64,000 bases of DNA from the NCBI RefSeq assembly GCF_028623165.1, contig NZ_CP117768.1, positions 2,480,001 through 2,544,000 on the forward strand, read 5' to 3'. The DNA comes from Nostoc sp. UHCC 0926 (GTDB lineage: Bacteria > Cyanobacteriota > Cyanobacteriia > Cyanobacteriales > Nostocaceae). Positions 39,626 to 48,758 of the stretch are shown here, one piece after another. Below the pieces are notes generated by a model. The model was given only the letters and a program-made list of their open reading frames with translations. It was not told the origin of the DNA and ran no database searches. Made by a program: the position numbers and the translations under genes. How positions within the stretch are numbered: position 1 is the stretch's first letter; each line of letters starts with the position of its first letter.

Positions 39626-39986
39626 AAGTACTCCTTAAAGTTTGTATTTCCTTGCCCTTTTTCTAAGTGTTTAACCTCAAAATCAGGGATTGCTTATACA
39701 TAGACTTCCCTAATTAACCCAATCATCACCATTGAGACAGCAGAAATAAGCAATATTTATGAAACTGTATTAAATTTAGAGTTATCACTTATGAATATCA
39801 ATTTATCTATCACTTACCATGCTAAGTACTTGTGCGATCACACTCGTTTAGTGGATCAAGTAAAGCGATCGCAAGTAGTCACCGCAAATTGCGATAATTC
39901 TGCGATCGCTGTTATTCCCAACCAAAACCTCACTACAGGGAAAAGGCGATAAAATATTAGTCGCAGTCTTGTGGAGATGATTGGCA

Positions 39987-40187
39987 ATGAAAATTAAAGC
40001 AGTTATCTGGCAAGAAGATGGTGTATGGTGTGGTTCTGTACCAGCCCTACCAGGATGTCATACTTGGGGAGACAGCTACGAACATCTATTAGAAATGCTG
40101 CAAGATGCAATTCAAGGTTGGTTGGAAGTTGCTAGCGAACGAGAAGAACTTGATCCCCAGAAACAGTTGGTTGAACTATCGCTATGA
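39987..40187 (+). CDS. hicB: HicB-family antitoxin
   Basis: A 66-residue protein with the HicB N-terminal fold: KIKAVIWQEDGVWCGSVPALPGCHTWGDSYEHLLEMLQDAIQGWLE. It neutralises the HicA mRNA interferase. The ATG at 39987 is preferred over a TTG two codons earlier, as GGAGA lies about 10 bases upstream. No C-terminal DNA-binding domain is present, so it is a short form. Its stop overlaps the toxin start by ATGA. The order hicB-hicA is the reverse of the E. coli order but is common in other bacteria. Confidence 0.88.
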   Translation: MKIKAVIWQEDGVWCGSVPALPGCHTWGDSYEHLLEMLQDAIQGWLEVASEREELDPQKQLVELSL

Positions 40188-40393
40188 AAGCGGTTTCAGG
40201 TAAAGCACTTTGTAAAATTTTGGAACGGCAAAGTTGGGAATTGAAACGGATTACTGGCAGTCATCACATTTACGCAAAAGAAGGTTTTGATGTGATACTT
40301 TCCATTCCGGTTCATAGTAATCGAGATTTACCGATTGGAACTTTAAAAAGCATTATGAAAGATATTGGACTTACCGAAGAAGATTTGGGCTAA
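40184..40393 (+). CDS. hicA: HicA-family toxin
   Basis: A 69-residue double-stranded-RNA-binding-like mRNA interferase. It has the pattern SGKALCKILERQSWELKRITGSHHIYAKEG with the catalytic His in GSHHIY, then IPVHSNRDLPIGTLKSIMKDIGL. It is translationally coupled to the antitoxin (4-base overlap). All family key residues are present, so it is probably active. Its end overlaps by four bases the end of the convergent gene at 40390. Confidence 0.9.
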   Translation: MKAVSGKALCKILERQSWELKRITGSHHIYAKEGFDVILSIPVHSNRDLPIGTLKSIMKDIGLTEEDLG

Positions 40394-41112
40394 ATTGGAT
40401 GGCTGGTTCGGCAGCTTTGGGTTAGTTGTAACTTCAGATAATCAATAAAGTCCAGAATTTCTGTATCAGTGAGTTGTAGGCGCGATCGCTTGCCATATTT
40501 CTGCTGCAAATACTCCTTTCCTTGCTCTGGAGTCCAATTTAATTGGGTTAAATATGTGTCACTTTGAGCTATCAAAACTGCATGAATTTCTGATGCCGTT
40601 GTATTAACAGATATTTGTATTGGCTCTTGATTTAAATTTTTAATTCTATTAATTTTTAAACTGACTTTTTGTCCTAGAGCTTGCCAATCAATTTCATTAT
40701 GTCCATCCCAACTAACACCTACAGAGCGATAAGTGACTGGATCGTAAATATTACAAAAAACTACATTACTATCCCCTGGGCTAACAGCGATCGTCAATGG
40801 ATTACGCAGTTGTTCAGAAGTAAGGACATCTAAAGATAACAACAAACTTTTAGAAAAGTAAGATTCACTTCCTGAACGGATAATATAGGGTTTGTCTGCC
40901 AAAATATATAAATCGTTTTTTTCAACTGGCCCGAATTTAGTTTCAACCTTTTTATTAACTTCTATCCCTCTAATTACCCCAGTCAAAGCTCTCTCATAAA
41001 TTGGGATGCGTCTTTCATCTTCAGCGAGCATATACCAACAGTGATCGGCTTCTTTGCTGACAAAGACATATTGAGGTTTTGGGACTGCTCCAAATCCTAA
41101 TTTCACTTCCAT
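40390..41112 (-). CDS. Hypothetical protein
   Basis: A 240-residue soluble protein, mostly beta structure in the first two thirds (KPQYVFVSKEADHCWYMLAEDERRIPIYERALTGVIRGIEV) and a helical C-terminus (LTDTEILDFIDYLKLQLTQS). No family recognised and no membrane segment. The ATG start is unambiguous by frame. It converges on hicA with a 4-base overlap of stops. The genomic setting suggests an accessory gene of unknown role. Confidence 0.6.
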   Translation of the reverse strand: MEVKLGFGAVPKPQYVFVSKEADHCWYMLAEDERRIPIYERALTGVIRGIEVNKKVETKFGPVEKNDLYILADKPYIIRSGSESYFSKSLLLSLDVLTSEQLRNPLTIAVSPGDSNVVFCNIYDPVTYRSVGVSWDGHNEIDWQALGQKVSLKINRIKNLNQEPIQISVNTTASEIHAVLIAQSDTYLTQLNWTPEQGKEYLQQKYGKRSRLQLTDTEILDFIDYLKLQLTQSCRTSHPI

Positions 41113-41262
41113 ATTTTTGATGAAGGTTTTGGTAAATATATTTATTGAGCAACCAGTCTTTACGATTTTTACCGTGAAGCTATTAGTTACTTTATAGATA
41201 TAATTCCCTAACCAGGAAGCTAATTAACATGAAGGCAGCGAAAATTACAAAATTTGATCAAT

Positions 41263-41985
41263 CTATGACAAAGTTTCTGGATCAACACCTAGCGCATTTA
41301 ACTTTTCAATTAACATTTTCACCTGTTGTTCTGCTTCCACACGTCGCTGTTCTTCAAAAGCTGTGCGTTCTTCGGCTTCCCTGATGCGTTCTTCTGGTGT
41401 CAGCAATTTTTGCCCTTCTTCGTCATACCAGTACAGCCACTCCCGCACTATACCTTGATAAATTCCCCGTTCTCGCCCAATTCCTAAACCAATCTCTGGT
41501 AGCCAAACAGGATTTCCTGACATTAAAATATATTCCCCATCAACTAAGTGATACACCTCTAAAGGTGTCTTTTTACGCCGAAGGGGACTATATACAACGT
41601 AGTACAAAATTTCTAATTCTTTGGCATACAATTCTTTCTTGCTGCTATATTCTTCCCGATATATTTGGGAAACAACTTCTAGTGCTAAAATCGGCAGCTT
41701 ATTTTCTTCCCACAGCACATAACTTAGGCGTAAGTCCTCATCAATGAAGCGTTTAACTCCTAAGCTGAGAAACCCATCAGGGACAATGGCTGGTTTATCT
41801 GGGTCATAATAAATACCCATCTCAACACCAAAGAACCAATCCCAACGATCGCACCAAACCAAAGCCAGTGTCGTTTTCAGCAAGCCGGGAATTAAATTTT
41901 GTAGTTCATTATCCACAGCGGTATCATCTGAGTCGGGTAATTCTTCGGAAGATGGCAAACAATGTAGCGGATTGTAGTTTAACAT
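41263..41985 (-). CDS. Uma2-family (DUF820) restriction-endonuclease-fold protein
   Basis: A 240-residue protein of the Uma2 family with the PD-(D/E)XK arrangement: YDPDKPAIVPDGFLSLG (Asp), then LPILALEVVSQIYREEYSSKKELYAKELEILYYVVYSP giving the ExV-type and Lys motifs. The C-terminus is a Glu/Arg-rich coiled coil (EERIREAEERTAFEEQRRVEAEQQ). The family is expanded in cyanobacteria; its substrate is unknown. The ATG at 41985 is preferred over a TTG five codons upstream. It is divergent from the Rpn-like gene at 42120. Confidence 0.88.
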   Translation of the reverse strand: MLNYNPLHCLPSSEELPDSDDTAVDNELQNLIPGLLKTTLALVWCDRWDWFFGVEMGIYYDPDKPAIVPDGFLSLGVKRFIDEDLRLSYVLWEENKLPILALEVVSQIYREEYSSKKELYAKELEILYYVVYSPLRRKKTPLEVYHLVDGEYILMSGNPVWLPEIGLGIGRERGIYQGIVREWLYWYDEEGQKLLTPEERIREAEERTAFEEQRRVEAEQQVKMLIEKLNALGVDPETLS

Positions 41986-42119
41986 GAGCGGTTTTCCCAA
42001 ATCTGATTGTACCTTGATTGTAGGAAATGTATCGATAATTAAGTAGGTATACTAAGGCAAAATGAGTGTGGATTAAAGTATCCACATCAATATGACGAAA
42101 ATCAGCCACTTGGATAAAT

Positions 42120-43103
42120 ATGACAAATGTTAGCGATCGCGCTGATTTTGATAGCCCTTGGAAAGAAATTATAGAAGCTTATTTTCCCCAAGCAATGCAT
42201 TTCTTTTTTCCAGAAACTTATGCATTAATTGACTGGGAACGTCCCTACGAATTTCTAGATAAAGAATTTCAACAAATAGCTCGTGAAGCCGAACAGGGTA
42301 AGCGATATGCCGATCAATTAGTCAAAGTTTGGCAAACCCAAGGGGAAGAACTTTGGTTATTAGTCCATGTTGAAATTCAGGCACAAAAAGAAGATAATTT
42401 TAGCAAGCGGATGTTTACCTACAATTTTCGCATATTTGACCGCTTCGATCGACCAGCAATAAGCCTTGCAATTCTCTGCGATCCAAACCGCGAATGGCGA
42501 CCAAGCAATTACAGCTACAATTATCCCAATACGCGCTTAATTTTTGAATTTGGCAGTATTAAACTTTTGGATTACGAAAATCGCTTTGACGAGTTAGAAA
42601 ATAGCGATAATCCATTTGCAACTGTCGTCATGGCGCATTTGAAAACGCAGCAGACACGCTCATCACCCGAACAACGCAAAATATGGAAATTTAGCTTAAT
42701 TCGCAGATTATATGATTTGGGGTTAGGAGAGCAAGATATTCGCAACCTGTATCGATTTATCGATTGGGTTATGATATTACCAAAGGCATTGGAAAATCAA
42801 TTTTGGGAAAAGTTTAAACAATTTGAGCAGGAGCGGACTATGAGATATATAACGACAGGTGAACGCATCGGCTACGAGCGCGGTAAAGCAGAGGGTAAAC
42901 AAGAAGGTAAACAAGAAGGTAAACAAGAAGGTGAACAACAACTTATTTTAAGGTTATTACAAAGACGAGTGGGAGAATTATCACCAGAATTACAAGAGCG
43001 CATCCGATCTCTTTCTTTAAATCAGTTAGAAACCCTTGGCGAAGCTTTGTTGGATTTTGCTGCTATGGAAGATTTACTTAACTGGTTGCAAACAAATCAA
43101 TGA
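42120..43103 (+). CDS. Rpn/PD-(D/E)XK transposase-like protein with DUF4351-type C-terminus
   Basis: A 327-residue protein. The N-terminal ~190 residues resemble the Rpn/transposase-31 nuclease family: DSPWKEIIEAYFPQAMHFFFPE, ELWLLVHVEIQAQKEDNFSKRMFTYNFRIFDRF (E-x-Q catalytic motif), LAILCDPN. A linker with tandem KQEG repeats follows (12-base units, three copies near 42895-42930). The tail LILRLLQRRVGELSPELQERIRSLSLNQLETLGEALLDF is DUF4351-like. Such genes are repeated throughout Nostoc genomes and may promote recombination. Confidence 0.82.
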   Translation: MTNVSDRADFDSPWKEIIEAYFPQAMHFFFPETYALIDWERPYEFLDKEFQQIAREAEQGKRYADQLVKVWQTQGEELWLLVHVEIQAQKEDNFSKRMFTYNFRIFDRFDRPAISLAILCDPNREWRPSNYSYNYPNTRLIFEFGSIKLLDYENRFDELENSDNPFATVVMAHLKTQQTRSSPEQRKIWKFSLIRRLYDLGLGEQDIRNLYRFIDWVMILPKALENQFWEKFKQFEQERTMRYITTGERIGYERGKAEGKQEGKQEGKQEGEQQLILRLLQRRVGELSPELQERIRSLSLNQLETLGEALLDFAAMEDLLNWLQTNQ

Positions 43104-43140
43104 GCTTAAAACCTATTTTTATGAAATTTGAGCGTTTAAT

Positions 43141-43602
43141 TTGATAGAAAATTATTACCCAAGTTGGCTTTCTCAAGACCTTATTAATAATTCCTTCCCT
43201 TGGCAGTCAGGCAAAAAAATGAGCTTTGGAGATTTTAATGAAAAATATACATTACATGATTCTTATTGGATAGGTATTTTCTATAACATTGGATATGAAC
43301 AAGCCATAACTTTAGCTATTGACTGGGATTCTGTTTGGTTGCCTGATGAAATCAAAAAAAGTATTACCGTCGGTGAACCCTATATTTTCATCCGATTAAC
43401 GGGCGTTGAACAGATAAGTACGGCTAATTATATTGATATTGGAAATATTTCTAGAATCATAGTGGGTTGCGAATTTGAAAAAATAGAGGGCAAGAAGTTT
43501 TTGGCTATTGATGATGTGTTTGGAGGACAAATTAATATTCTCTACAAAGGTGAGGAAACCTTCTTGGCATTAGAAAAAAATAGAAGTATTTTGAATATTT
43601 AA
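43141..43602 (+). CDS. Hypothetical protein, TTG start
   Basis: A 153-residue soluble protein of unknown family. It is aromatic- and acid-rich and mostly beta structure by eye (YWIGIFYNIGYEQAITLAIDWDSVWLP, PYIFIRLTGVEQIS). It is 37 bases behind the Rpn-like gene on the same strand. There is no ATG before residue 27 and an in-frame TGA lies just upstream, so TTG at 43141 is the likely start; an ATG at 43219 would drop a well-conserved-looking beginning. The composition fits small immunity-like proteins, but this is a guess. Confidence 0.5.
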   Translation: MIENYYPSWLSQDLINNSFPWQSGKKMSFGDFNEKYTLHDSYWIGIFYNIGYEQAITLAIDWDSVWLPDEIKKSITVGEPYIFIRLTGVEQISTANYIDIGNISRIIVGCEFEKIEGKKFLAIDDVFGGQINILYKGEETFLALEKNRSILNI

Positions 43603-43622
43603 ACTATCTAAGTAATTTACAT

Positions 43623-43650
43623 AAAAAAGGGCAGGTAGAAAACCCGCCCT
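43623..43650 (-). terminator. Rho-independent terminator of ndhD
   Basis: On the minus strand the 9-bp stem AGGGCGGGT/ACCTGCCCT (one G-U pair) with a 5-base loop is followed by six or more Ts. It lies 29 bases after the ndhD stop and would also face the hypothetical gene at 43141-43602 as a shared end. Confidence 0.8.
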
Positions 43651-43678
43651 CAAAGTAATCAATATTTAAACTCGCAAT

Positions 43679-45256
43679 TTAATTACCGATTTGAGGCGCA
43701 CTCAAAGAAACCTTTAGTGCATCGTCTTTTTGCTGTGCTAATGTCGGCACGGAATCACGCAATCTTGCCGTCAATTGTACAGTTGTGGCGTCGTACATTT
43801 GAGTCAGCAACTTCGGATAGAAACCAATACCAATAATTGGCACTAACAAACAGGCAATAATAAATACTTCGCGGGGTTCAGCATCTATCAAAGCTTGGTG
43901 AGAAACTAATTCCTTATTCTCTTCTCCGTAGAAAATTTCCCGCAACATCGACAGCAGATAAATCGGAGTTAAAATTACTCCCACTGCCATCAAAAACACC
44001 ACAATGACTTTGAAGGTAGAGCTATAAGCATCGCTAGTAGCAAAGCCGACAAACACCATTAATTCTGCCACAAAACCGCTCATCCCTGGCAATGCCAAAG
44101 AAGCCATTGAACAGGTGGTGAACATGGCGAAAACCTTCGGCATTCTCTTACCGACACCACCCATTTCATCCAACATCAGGGTGTGTGTCCGGTCATAAGT
44201 TGCGCCAACGAGGAAGAACAAACTTGCCCCAATTAACCCGTGGGAAACCATTTGCAATACTGCCCCACTTAATCCCAAATCGGTGAAGGAGGCGATACCA
44301 ATCATCACAAAGCCCATGTGGGAAATTGAGGAGTAGGCAATTTTTCGCTTCAGGTTGCGCTGGGCAAAGGATGTCAAGGCAGCGTAGATGATATTAACTA
44401 CCCCCAAAACCACCAATACTGGTGCAAAAAAAGCGTGGGCATCGGGGAGCATTTGGGCATTCATCCGAATTAAGGCGTAACCACCCATCTTCAGGAGAAT
44501 ACCTGCCAATAACATGTGTACAGGGGCTGTAGCTTCCCCGTGGGCATCAGGTAGCCAGGTGTGCAAGGGAATAATCGGCAACTTGACGGCGTAGGCAATT
44601 AGGAAGCCAGCATAGAGGGCAAGTTGGAAATTGAGGGCGAAGTCTTTTAAGGCGAGCGATCGCATGTCGAACGTCACCGTATCGCCGTAAAATCCCATTG
44701 TCAGGGCAGACAGCAAAATAAACAGCGAACCGCCAGCGGTGTATAAAATAAATTTGGTCGCTGCATATTGCCGCCTTTTACCTCCCCAAATCGACAGCAG
44801 AAAGTATATCGGCACCAGTTCCAGTTCCCACACCAGGAAAAATAACAGCATATCCTGGACGGCGAACACGGCAATCTGACCGCCATACATCGCCAAAATC
44901 AAGAAGTAAAATAGCTTGGGCTTGAAGGTAATAGGCCAAGCTGCTAAAATCGCCAGCGTGGTAATGAATCCAGTCAAAATGATTAGGGGCATGGATAAGC
45001 CATCTGCCCCTACTGACCAATTCAAATCTAGTTGGGGTACCCAGGGGTAACTCTCCACCAACTGCAAACCTGGATTGGAGAAATCATACCTAGTATAAAA
45101 AGCATAAACAATTAGTGCAAAATCTATCAGCCCTACGATCAGGGAGTACCAGCGCACTGTTTTGCCTTCTTTATCAGGGATGATGGGAAGAAGTAGCGAC
45201 GCCGCTATCGGAAACAGAATAATCGTCGTCAGCCACGGAAAATTAGCTGTATTCAT
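43679..45256 (-). CDS. ndhD: NAD(P)H-quinone oxidoreductase chain 4 (NdhD, D1 type)
   Basis: A 525-residue, ~14-helix proton-pumping subunit of thylakoid NDH-1. Hallmarks: [34 protein letters not shown] (conserved Glu), [46 protein letters not shown] and [13 protein letters not shown]. The position near ndhF and rbcR fits the ndhF1/ndhD1 type used in respiration and cyclic electron flow, rather than the CO2-uptake copies (inference from neighbourhood). The ATG at 45256 is chosen over a GTG just before. Its upstream spacer separates it from a toxin-antitoxin pair. Confidence 0.93.
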   Translation of the reverse strand: MNTANFPWLTTIILFPIAASLLLPIIPDKEGKTVRWYSLIVGLIDFALIVYAFYTRYDFSNPGLQLVESYPWVPQLDLNWSVGADGLSMPLIILTGFITTLAILAAWPITFKPKLFYFLILAMYGGQIAVFAVQDMLLFFLVWELELVPIYFLLSIWGGKRRQYAATKFILYTAGGSLFILLSALTMGFYGDTVTFDMRSLALKDFALNFQLALYAGFLIAYAVKLPIIPLHTWLPDAHGEATAPVHMLLAGILLKMGGYALIRMNAQMLPDAHAFFAPVLVVLGVVNIIYAALTSFAQRNLKRKIAYSSISHMGFVMIGIASFTDLGLSGAVLQMVSHGLIGASLFFLVGATYDRTHTLMLDEMGGVGKRMPKVFAMFTTCSMASLALPGMSGFVAELMVFVGFATSDAYSSTFKVIVVFLMAVGVILTPIYLLSMLREIFYGEENKELVSHQALIDAEPREVFIIACLLVPIIGIGFYPKLLTQMYDATTVQLTARLRDSVPTLAQQKDDALKVSLSAPQIGN

Positions 45257-45653
45257 CACAATTCGTCTGCTATCAAAATCATGTTTGGCAAAAAGTCACT
45301 AGTTATTAACTAACAGCTTTTTGGGGATTTCGTCTTCCTCGTTAGGTTGATTTAATTAAATTGGCAATCTCCCATTTTTTATCTTAGGAGTCTTTTTTGA
45401 CACTTGGGGGTGCGGAATGTGGGTTGTGATACTTCCAGTCAAGTCAAAAATTTACCCTAAAAAAGCCGATAAAATTATAGTTTAGCGGTGCGATCGCGTA
45501 GCCTCCCGCATGGCTCAAAATACACAATGCTGTTTGGTGGTTGTTGAAAAAAGCGATTTGGTGCAAAAAAAGCATCACAGAAGAAATAACCCAATGATAA
45601 TCGCACAAATTGAAAGTTATTCATGAATGGTAGTAGAGACACAAATAAGAACA
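45257..45653. other. Intergenic region upstream of ndhD, 397 bases
   Basis: No gene seen. The region contains a HIP1-like GCGATCGCG and AT-rich DNA with poly-A tracts. It should hold the ndhD promoter, because the toxin-antitoxin pair interrupts any read-through from ndhF, but no convincing -35/-10 pair could be set. Confidence 0.4.
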
Positions 45654-45881
45654 CTAAGCTGCATATTTAATAATCTCCAATTCGGCTCCATTATTAACAG
45701 CTGACTCTGCTTTTTCTAAAACCTGTTCAGTAACTGCATCACTTAAATAATATTCACCGCAGTTATCACAAATTTCTGCCGGAACTTTTTTTAATACAAT
45801 AATACATTCATCTCTTTCTAATGTCACAGTTACTAAACCAGGTTTAGTTTCTCCATGCTGACAAATTACGCATTTCATCAT
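45654..45881 (-). CDS. YgiT-type zinc-finger antitoxin (MqsA-like)
   Basis: A 75-residue protein with an N-terminal zinc-ribbon-like part: CVICQHGETKPG and ICDNCGEYYLS give two CxxC pairs, as in YgiT/MqsA antitoxins. No C-terminal helix-turn-helix follows, so it is the short type. It overlaps by ATGA with the DUF4258 gene upstream, forming a two-gene operon with the toxin-like gene first. It probably binds and neutralises the partner. Confidence 0.85.
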   Translation of the reverse strand: MMKCVICQHGETKPGLVTVTLERDECIIVLKKVPAEICDNCGEYYLSDAVTEQVLEKAESAVNNGAELEIIKYAA

Positions 45882-46165
45882 CTTTCTCTCCTAGTTGTAA
45901 AACCATCTAACCAAATGTTAGTATCAGGAATATAAGCTGTTACTACATATCCTGTATCTGTAGCTTCATTGTAGGAAAATACAACATGAATCGGCTTACC
46001 TTCTATAAAATCCAATATTAGATAACTGGGGTAGGGTGTATCATCAGGATTTTCTTCTATCACTTCTCCATAAGAAATCGCAGTTTTTACTTCTTTTTGA
46101 CTGATGCGACGATAGAACATTTGTTGGATAGCATGACGCGAGAAAACTAGATTTTGACAATACAT
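45878..46165 (-). CDS. DUF4258 toxin-like protein
   Basis: A 95-residue protein with the DUF4258 pattern VFSRHAIQQMFYRRISQKEVKTAISYGEVIEENPDDTPYPSYLIL and a C-terminal beta hairpin, PIHVVFSYNEATDTGYVVTAYIPD. DUF4258 proteins adopt a RelE-like fold and pair with YgiT-type zinc-finger antitoxins, exactly as here. Probably an mRNA interferase-type toxin. It is the first gene of the pair, 481 bases downstream of ndhF. Confidence 0.85.
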   Translation of the reverse strand: MYCQNLVFSRHAIQQMFYRRISQKEVKTAISYGEVIEENPDDTPYPSYLILDFIEGKPIHVVFSYNEATDTGYVVTAYIPDTNIWLDGFTTRRER

Positions 46166-46242
46166 GAATTATTTTTCTAAATTCTATATATTTAGTGAGA
46201 AATTTATTATTTTGCTAAATGTTGGGCTTATATTAATTTTTC

Positions 46243-46299
46243 GGGTGGGTTATTGACAGAGTAACCCACCATGAGCATTGATAATTCATGGTGGGTTAC
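46243..46299. repeat. Double hairpin repeat (AACCCACC type)
   Basis: Two overlapping hairpins: GGTGGGTTA facing TAACCCACC (46243-46270) and AACCCACCATGA facing TCATGGTGGGTT (46263-46297, 11-base loop). A similar CCCACCCA/TGGGTGGG hairpin lies at 48841-48864. These belong to a common dispersed repeat class of Nostoc-like genomes. Confidence 0.6.
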
Positions 46300-46616
46300 G
46301 GCGCAAAAATAACTATTATATTTAGCATAAATTACAAGTCTTTACGCAAGAAAAGATACCTAAAAAATCCTCCTAACCTCACCTTATTTTCCCAGTGCTC
46401 AATCCAAGTCCAATCCTGATAATAACCTATACTCATAGGGAGATGACCTTCTGGCGCTGTTATATCAAAAGTCATTTCTAATAAATATTTTTATACCTTA
46501 CATAGCAATTTTAGAGGAAAGAAATTTATATAGCTTGTATTAAAAAATCCTGTTATCTTTTCAGACTTAACTTTCAATTTCTCTCTACGCCTTTGCATGA
46601 GATAAAAAATAATGTA
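46300..46616. other. Intergenic region, ~320 bases
   Basis: AT-rich DNA between the toxin-antitoxin pair and ndhF, with no gene. A patch at 46370-46480 (CAATCCAAGTCCAATCC) may be a decayed coding remnant but has no readable family. Confidence 0.35.
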
Positions 46617-46638
46617 GGGGCGGACAGCCGTCCACCCC
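46617..46638 (-). terminator. Probable ndhF terminator
   Basis: On the minus strand GGGGTGGAC and GTCCGCCCC pair (one G-U) across a 4-base loop, starting 9 bases after the ndhF stop. A run of six Ts follows about 9 bases after the hairpin, so termination is probable but not ideal. Confidence 0.5.
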
Positions 46639-46646
46639 AATGAAAA

Positions 46647-48758
46647 TCAGGTGACACCAAAGACAATCACTAAGCCCAAAACAGCCCCAAACACAATCAA
46701 GGCATAGAATTGAGCGCGACCATTTTCTAGGTACTTCAGACCTTCACCACTAACAAGGGTGAAAAAGCCTGTGAGGTTAACAGCACCATCTACAACGCGG
46801 AAGTCAACTTCCATAACTTGTCTAGCTAGGCGACGCAAGCCGAGGACAAAAACCCGATGGTAAATGTCATCAAAGTACCACTTGTTGAGGGATAACTCGT
46901 AAAGTGGTTGGATTTTAGCAGCGATCGCAGCCGGGTCAATCTTATGGCGCAAATACATCAGCGAAGCCAGAGTAATCGCAATCAAGGAAATTCCGACTGA
47001 GGCACCCGCCATAATATAGAATTCCGTCGGATTGAACTCAGAAGCCTTTTCTATAACTTCGGAGAGAGTTTCGCTAGGAGGAAAGATAAACTCTTCAAAA
47101 TAATTGGCGTAGGGAGTTCCCACCAAACCAATCAAAATCGAAGGCACAGCCAACAGTGCCAATGGCAGCGTCATTGTCCACGGCGACTCGTGGGGGGAGT
47201 CGCTGTGATGCCCGTGGGAGTCATGAGAGTCATGAGAGTCATGATGCTCACCAGTTGCCGCCAATTCTCCTTTCTTCATCGCCCCAGGTCCAAAATTCGG
47301 GACTGGTTCTTGTGACTCTAATTCCAGGACAATTGTCGCCGCAGCCTTCTTGAGTTTTTGCTTGATTTTATCGTCATTACCTCGGAATTCGCCTTCAAAT
47401 GTCGAGAAATACATCCTAAACATGTAGAAAGCAGTAATCCCAGCAGTTAGCCAGCCGATAAACCAGAGAAGTGGGTTAGCCTCAAAAGCCTTCCCCAGAA
47501 TTTCATCTTTTGACCAGAAGCCAGCAAAGGGCGGAATACCAGAAATTGCCAAGCAACCAATCAAAAAGGTAATTGACGTGATCGGCATGTATTTTCGCAG
47601 TCCGCCCATCAGCCGCATATCTTGCGCTAAGGCGGGGTCGTGACCGACGACACCTTCCATGCCGTGAATTACTGAACCTGAACCCAAGAATAGCATCGCC
47701 TTGAAATAGGCGTGGGTCATCAGGTGGAATAGTCCAGCACTGTAGGAACCTATTCCCATTGCCATCACCATGTAACCGAGTTGGGAAATGGTGGAGTAAG
47801 CCAAGCCCTTTTTGATGTCGTTTTGGGTAATGGCAATGGTTGCCCCCAAAAACGCCGTAAACGCCCCAGTAAAGGCAATGACGTTCATTGCGGCTGGGAC
47901 GTGTTCAAATACTGGGTACATCCGGGCAATCAGGAAAACACCTGCCGCCACCATCGTTGCCGCGTGAATCAAGGCAGAAATGGGGGTGGGGCCTTCCATT
48001 GCATCTGGCAGCCAGACATGGAGGGGGAATTGGGCTGATTTCGCCACTGGCCCCAAGAAAACTAAAATCGCAAACAGGACAGCGAGAAAATTGCTGATCG
48101 AACCTGATTGGACGAGTTGGGCGAGGCGATCGCCCATGACATTAAAATCAAAGCTGCCTGTTGCCCAGAACAGCCCCAAAATGCCGAGTAAAAGACCAAA
48201 GTCGCCCACGCGGTTGGTCACAAACGCTTTTTGAGCGGCATCTGCTGCTGACTTGCGATCGTACCAAAAGCCGACCAGCAAGTAGGAACACATCCCGACC
48301 AGTTCCCAGAATATATAAATCTGTACTAGGTTGGGGCTGACCACCAGACCTAACATTGAGGAGCCAAACAAACTGAGATAGGCGTAAAACCGCACGTAAC
48401 CTGGATCGTGAGCCATGTAGCCATCGGTGTAAACCATGACTAAGCAGGCTACCGTTGTCACAATCACCAGCATTAGGGCTGTCAGGTGGTCAATAGTGTA
48501 GCCCATGTTCAGGTGAAAATTACCTGCTGCCGCCCACTCCAAGGTGCGGATATAAGGCGCGTGTCCTTGAATTTGACTCCATAGCAAGGCAAACGACAGC
48601 CCCATCGCTGCTCCCATTAGGGAGATAATCACCACAGCGTTAAGCTGCCGTAGGCGGTTTGTCACCTGATTCAACGAGATTAACCCTAGACCGACCAGCA
48701 TTGCCCCAAAAAGAGGTAACACCGGAATCAGCCAGGCATACTGATAGATTACTTCCAT
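46647..48758 (-). CDS. ndhF: NAD(P)H-quinone oxidoreductase chain 5 (NdhF, F1 type)
   Basis: A 703-residue, ~16-helix antiporter-like subunit of NDH-1. Motifs: YIFWELVGMCSYLLVGFWYDR (conserved Glu), AKSAQFPLHVWLPDAMEGPTPISALIHAATMVAAG, ITQNDIKKGLAYSTISQLGYM and SGIPPFAGFWSKDEILG. The C-terminal long lateral helix region is present. A His-rich tandem insertion (HDSHDSHDS and neighbours, near residues 512-530) lies in a stromal loop. The ATG at 48758 is preferred over a preceding GTG. Neighbour of ndhD and rbcR, a conserved set. Confidence 0.94.
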   Translation of the reverse strand: MEVIYQYAWLIPVLPLFGAMLVGLGLISLNQVTNRLRQLNAVVIISLMGAAMGLSFALLWSQIQGHAPYIRTLEWAAAGNFHLNMGYTIDHLTALMLVIVTTVACLVMVYTDGYMAHDPGYVRFYAYLSLFGSSMLGLVVSPNLVQIYIFWELVGMCSYLLVGFWYDRKSAADAAQKAFVTNRVGDFGLLLGILGLFWATGSFDFNVMGDRLAQLVQSGSISNFLAVLFAILVFLGPVAKSAQFPLHVWLPDAMEGPTPISALIHAATMVAAGVFLIARMYPVFEHVPAAMNVIAFTGAFTAFLGATIAITQNDIKKGLAYSTISQLGYMVMAMGIGSYSAGLFHLMTHAYFKAMLFLGSGSVIHGMEGVVGHDPALAQDMRLMGGLRKYMPITSITFLIGCLAISGIPPFAGFWSKDEILGKAFEANPLLWFIGWLTAGITAFYMFRMYFSTFEGEFRGNDDKIKQKLKKAAATIVLELESQEPVPNFGPGAMKKGELAATGEHHDSHDSHDSHGHHSDSPHESPWTMTLPLALLAVPSILIGLVGTPYANYFEEFIFPPSETLSEVIEKASEFNPTEFYIMAGASVGISLIAITLASLMYLRHKIDPAAIAAKIQPLYELSLNKWYFDDIYHRVFVLGLRRLARQVMEVDFRVVDGAVNLTGFFTLVSGEGLKYLENGRAQFYALIVFGAVLGLVIVFGVT

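Noticed and set aside
39791..39951. 52-codon frame before hicB
   Set aside because: Could be a tiny gene, but it contains two HIP1-like sites in frame, has no ribosome site and no family.
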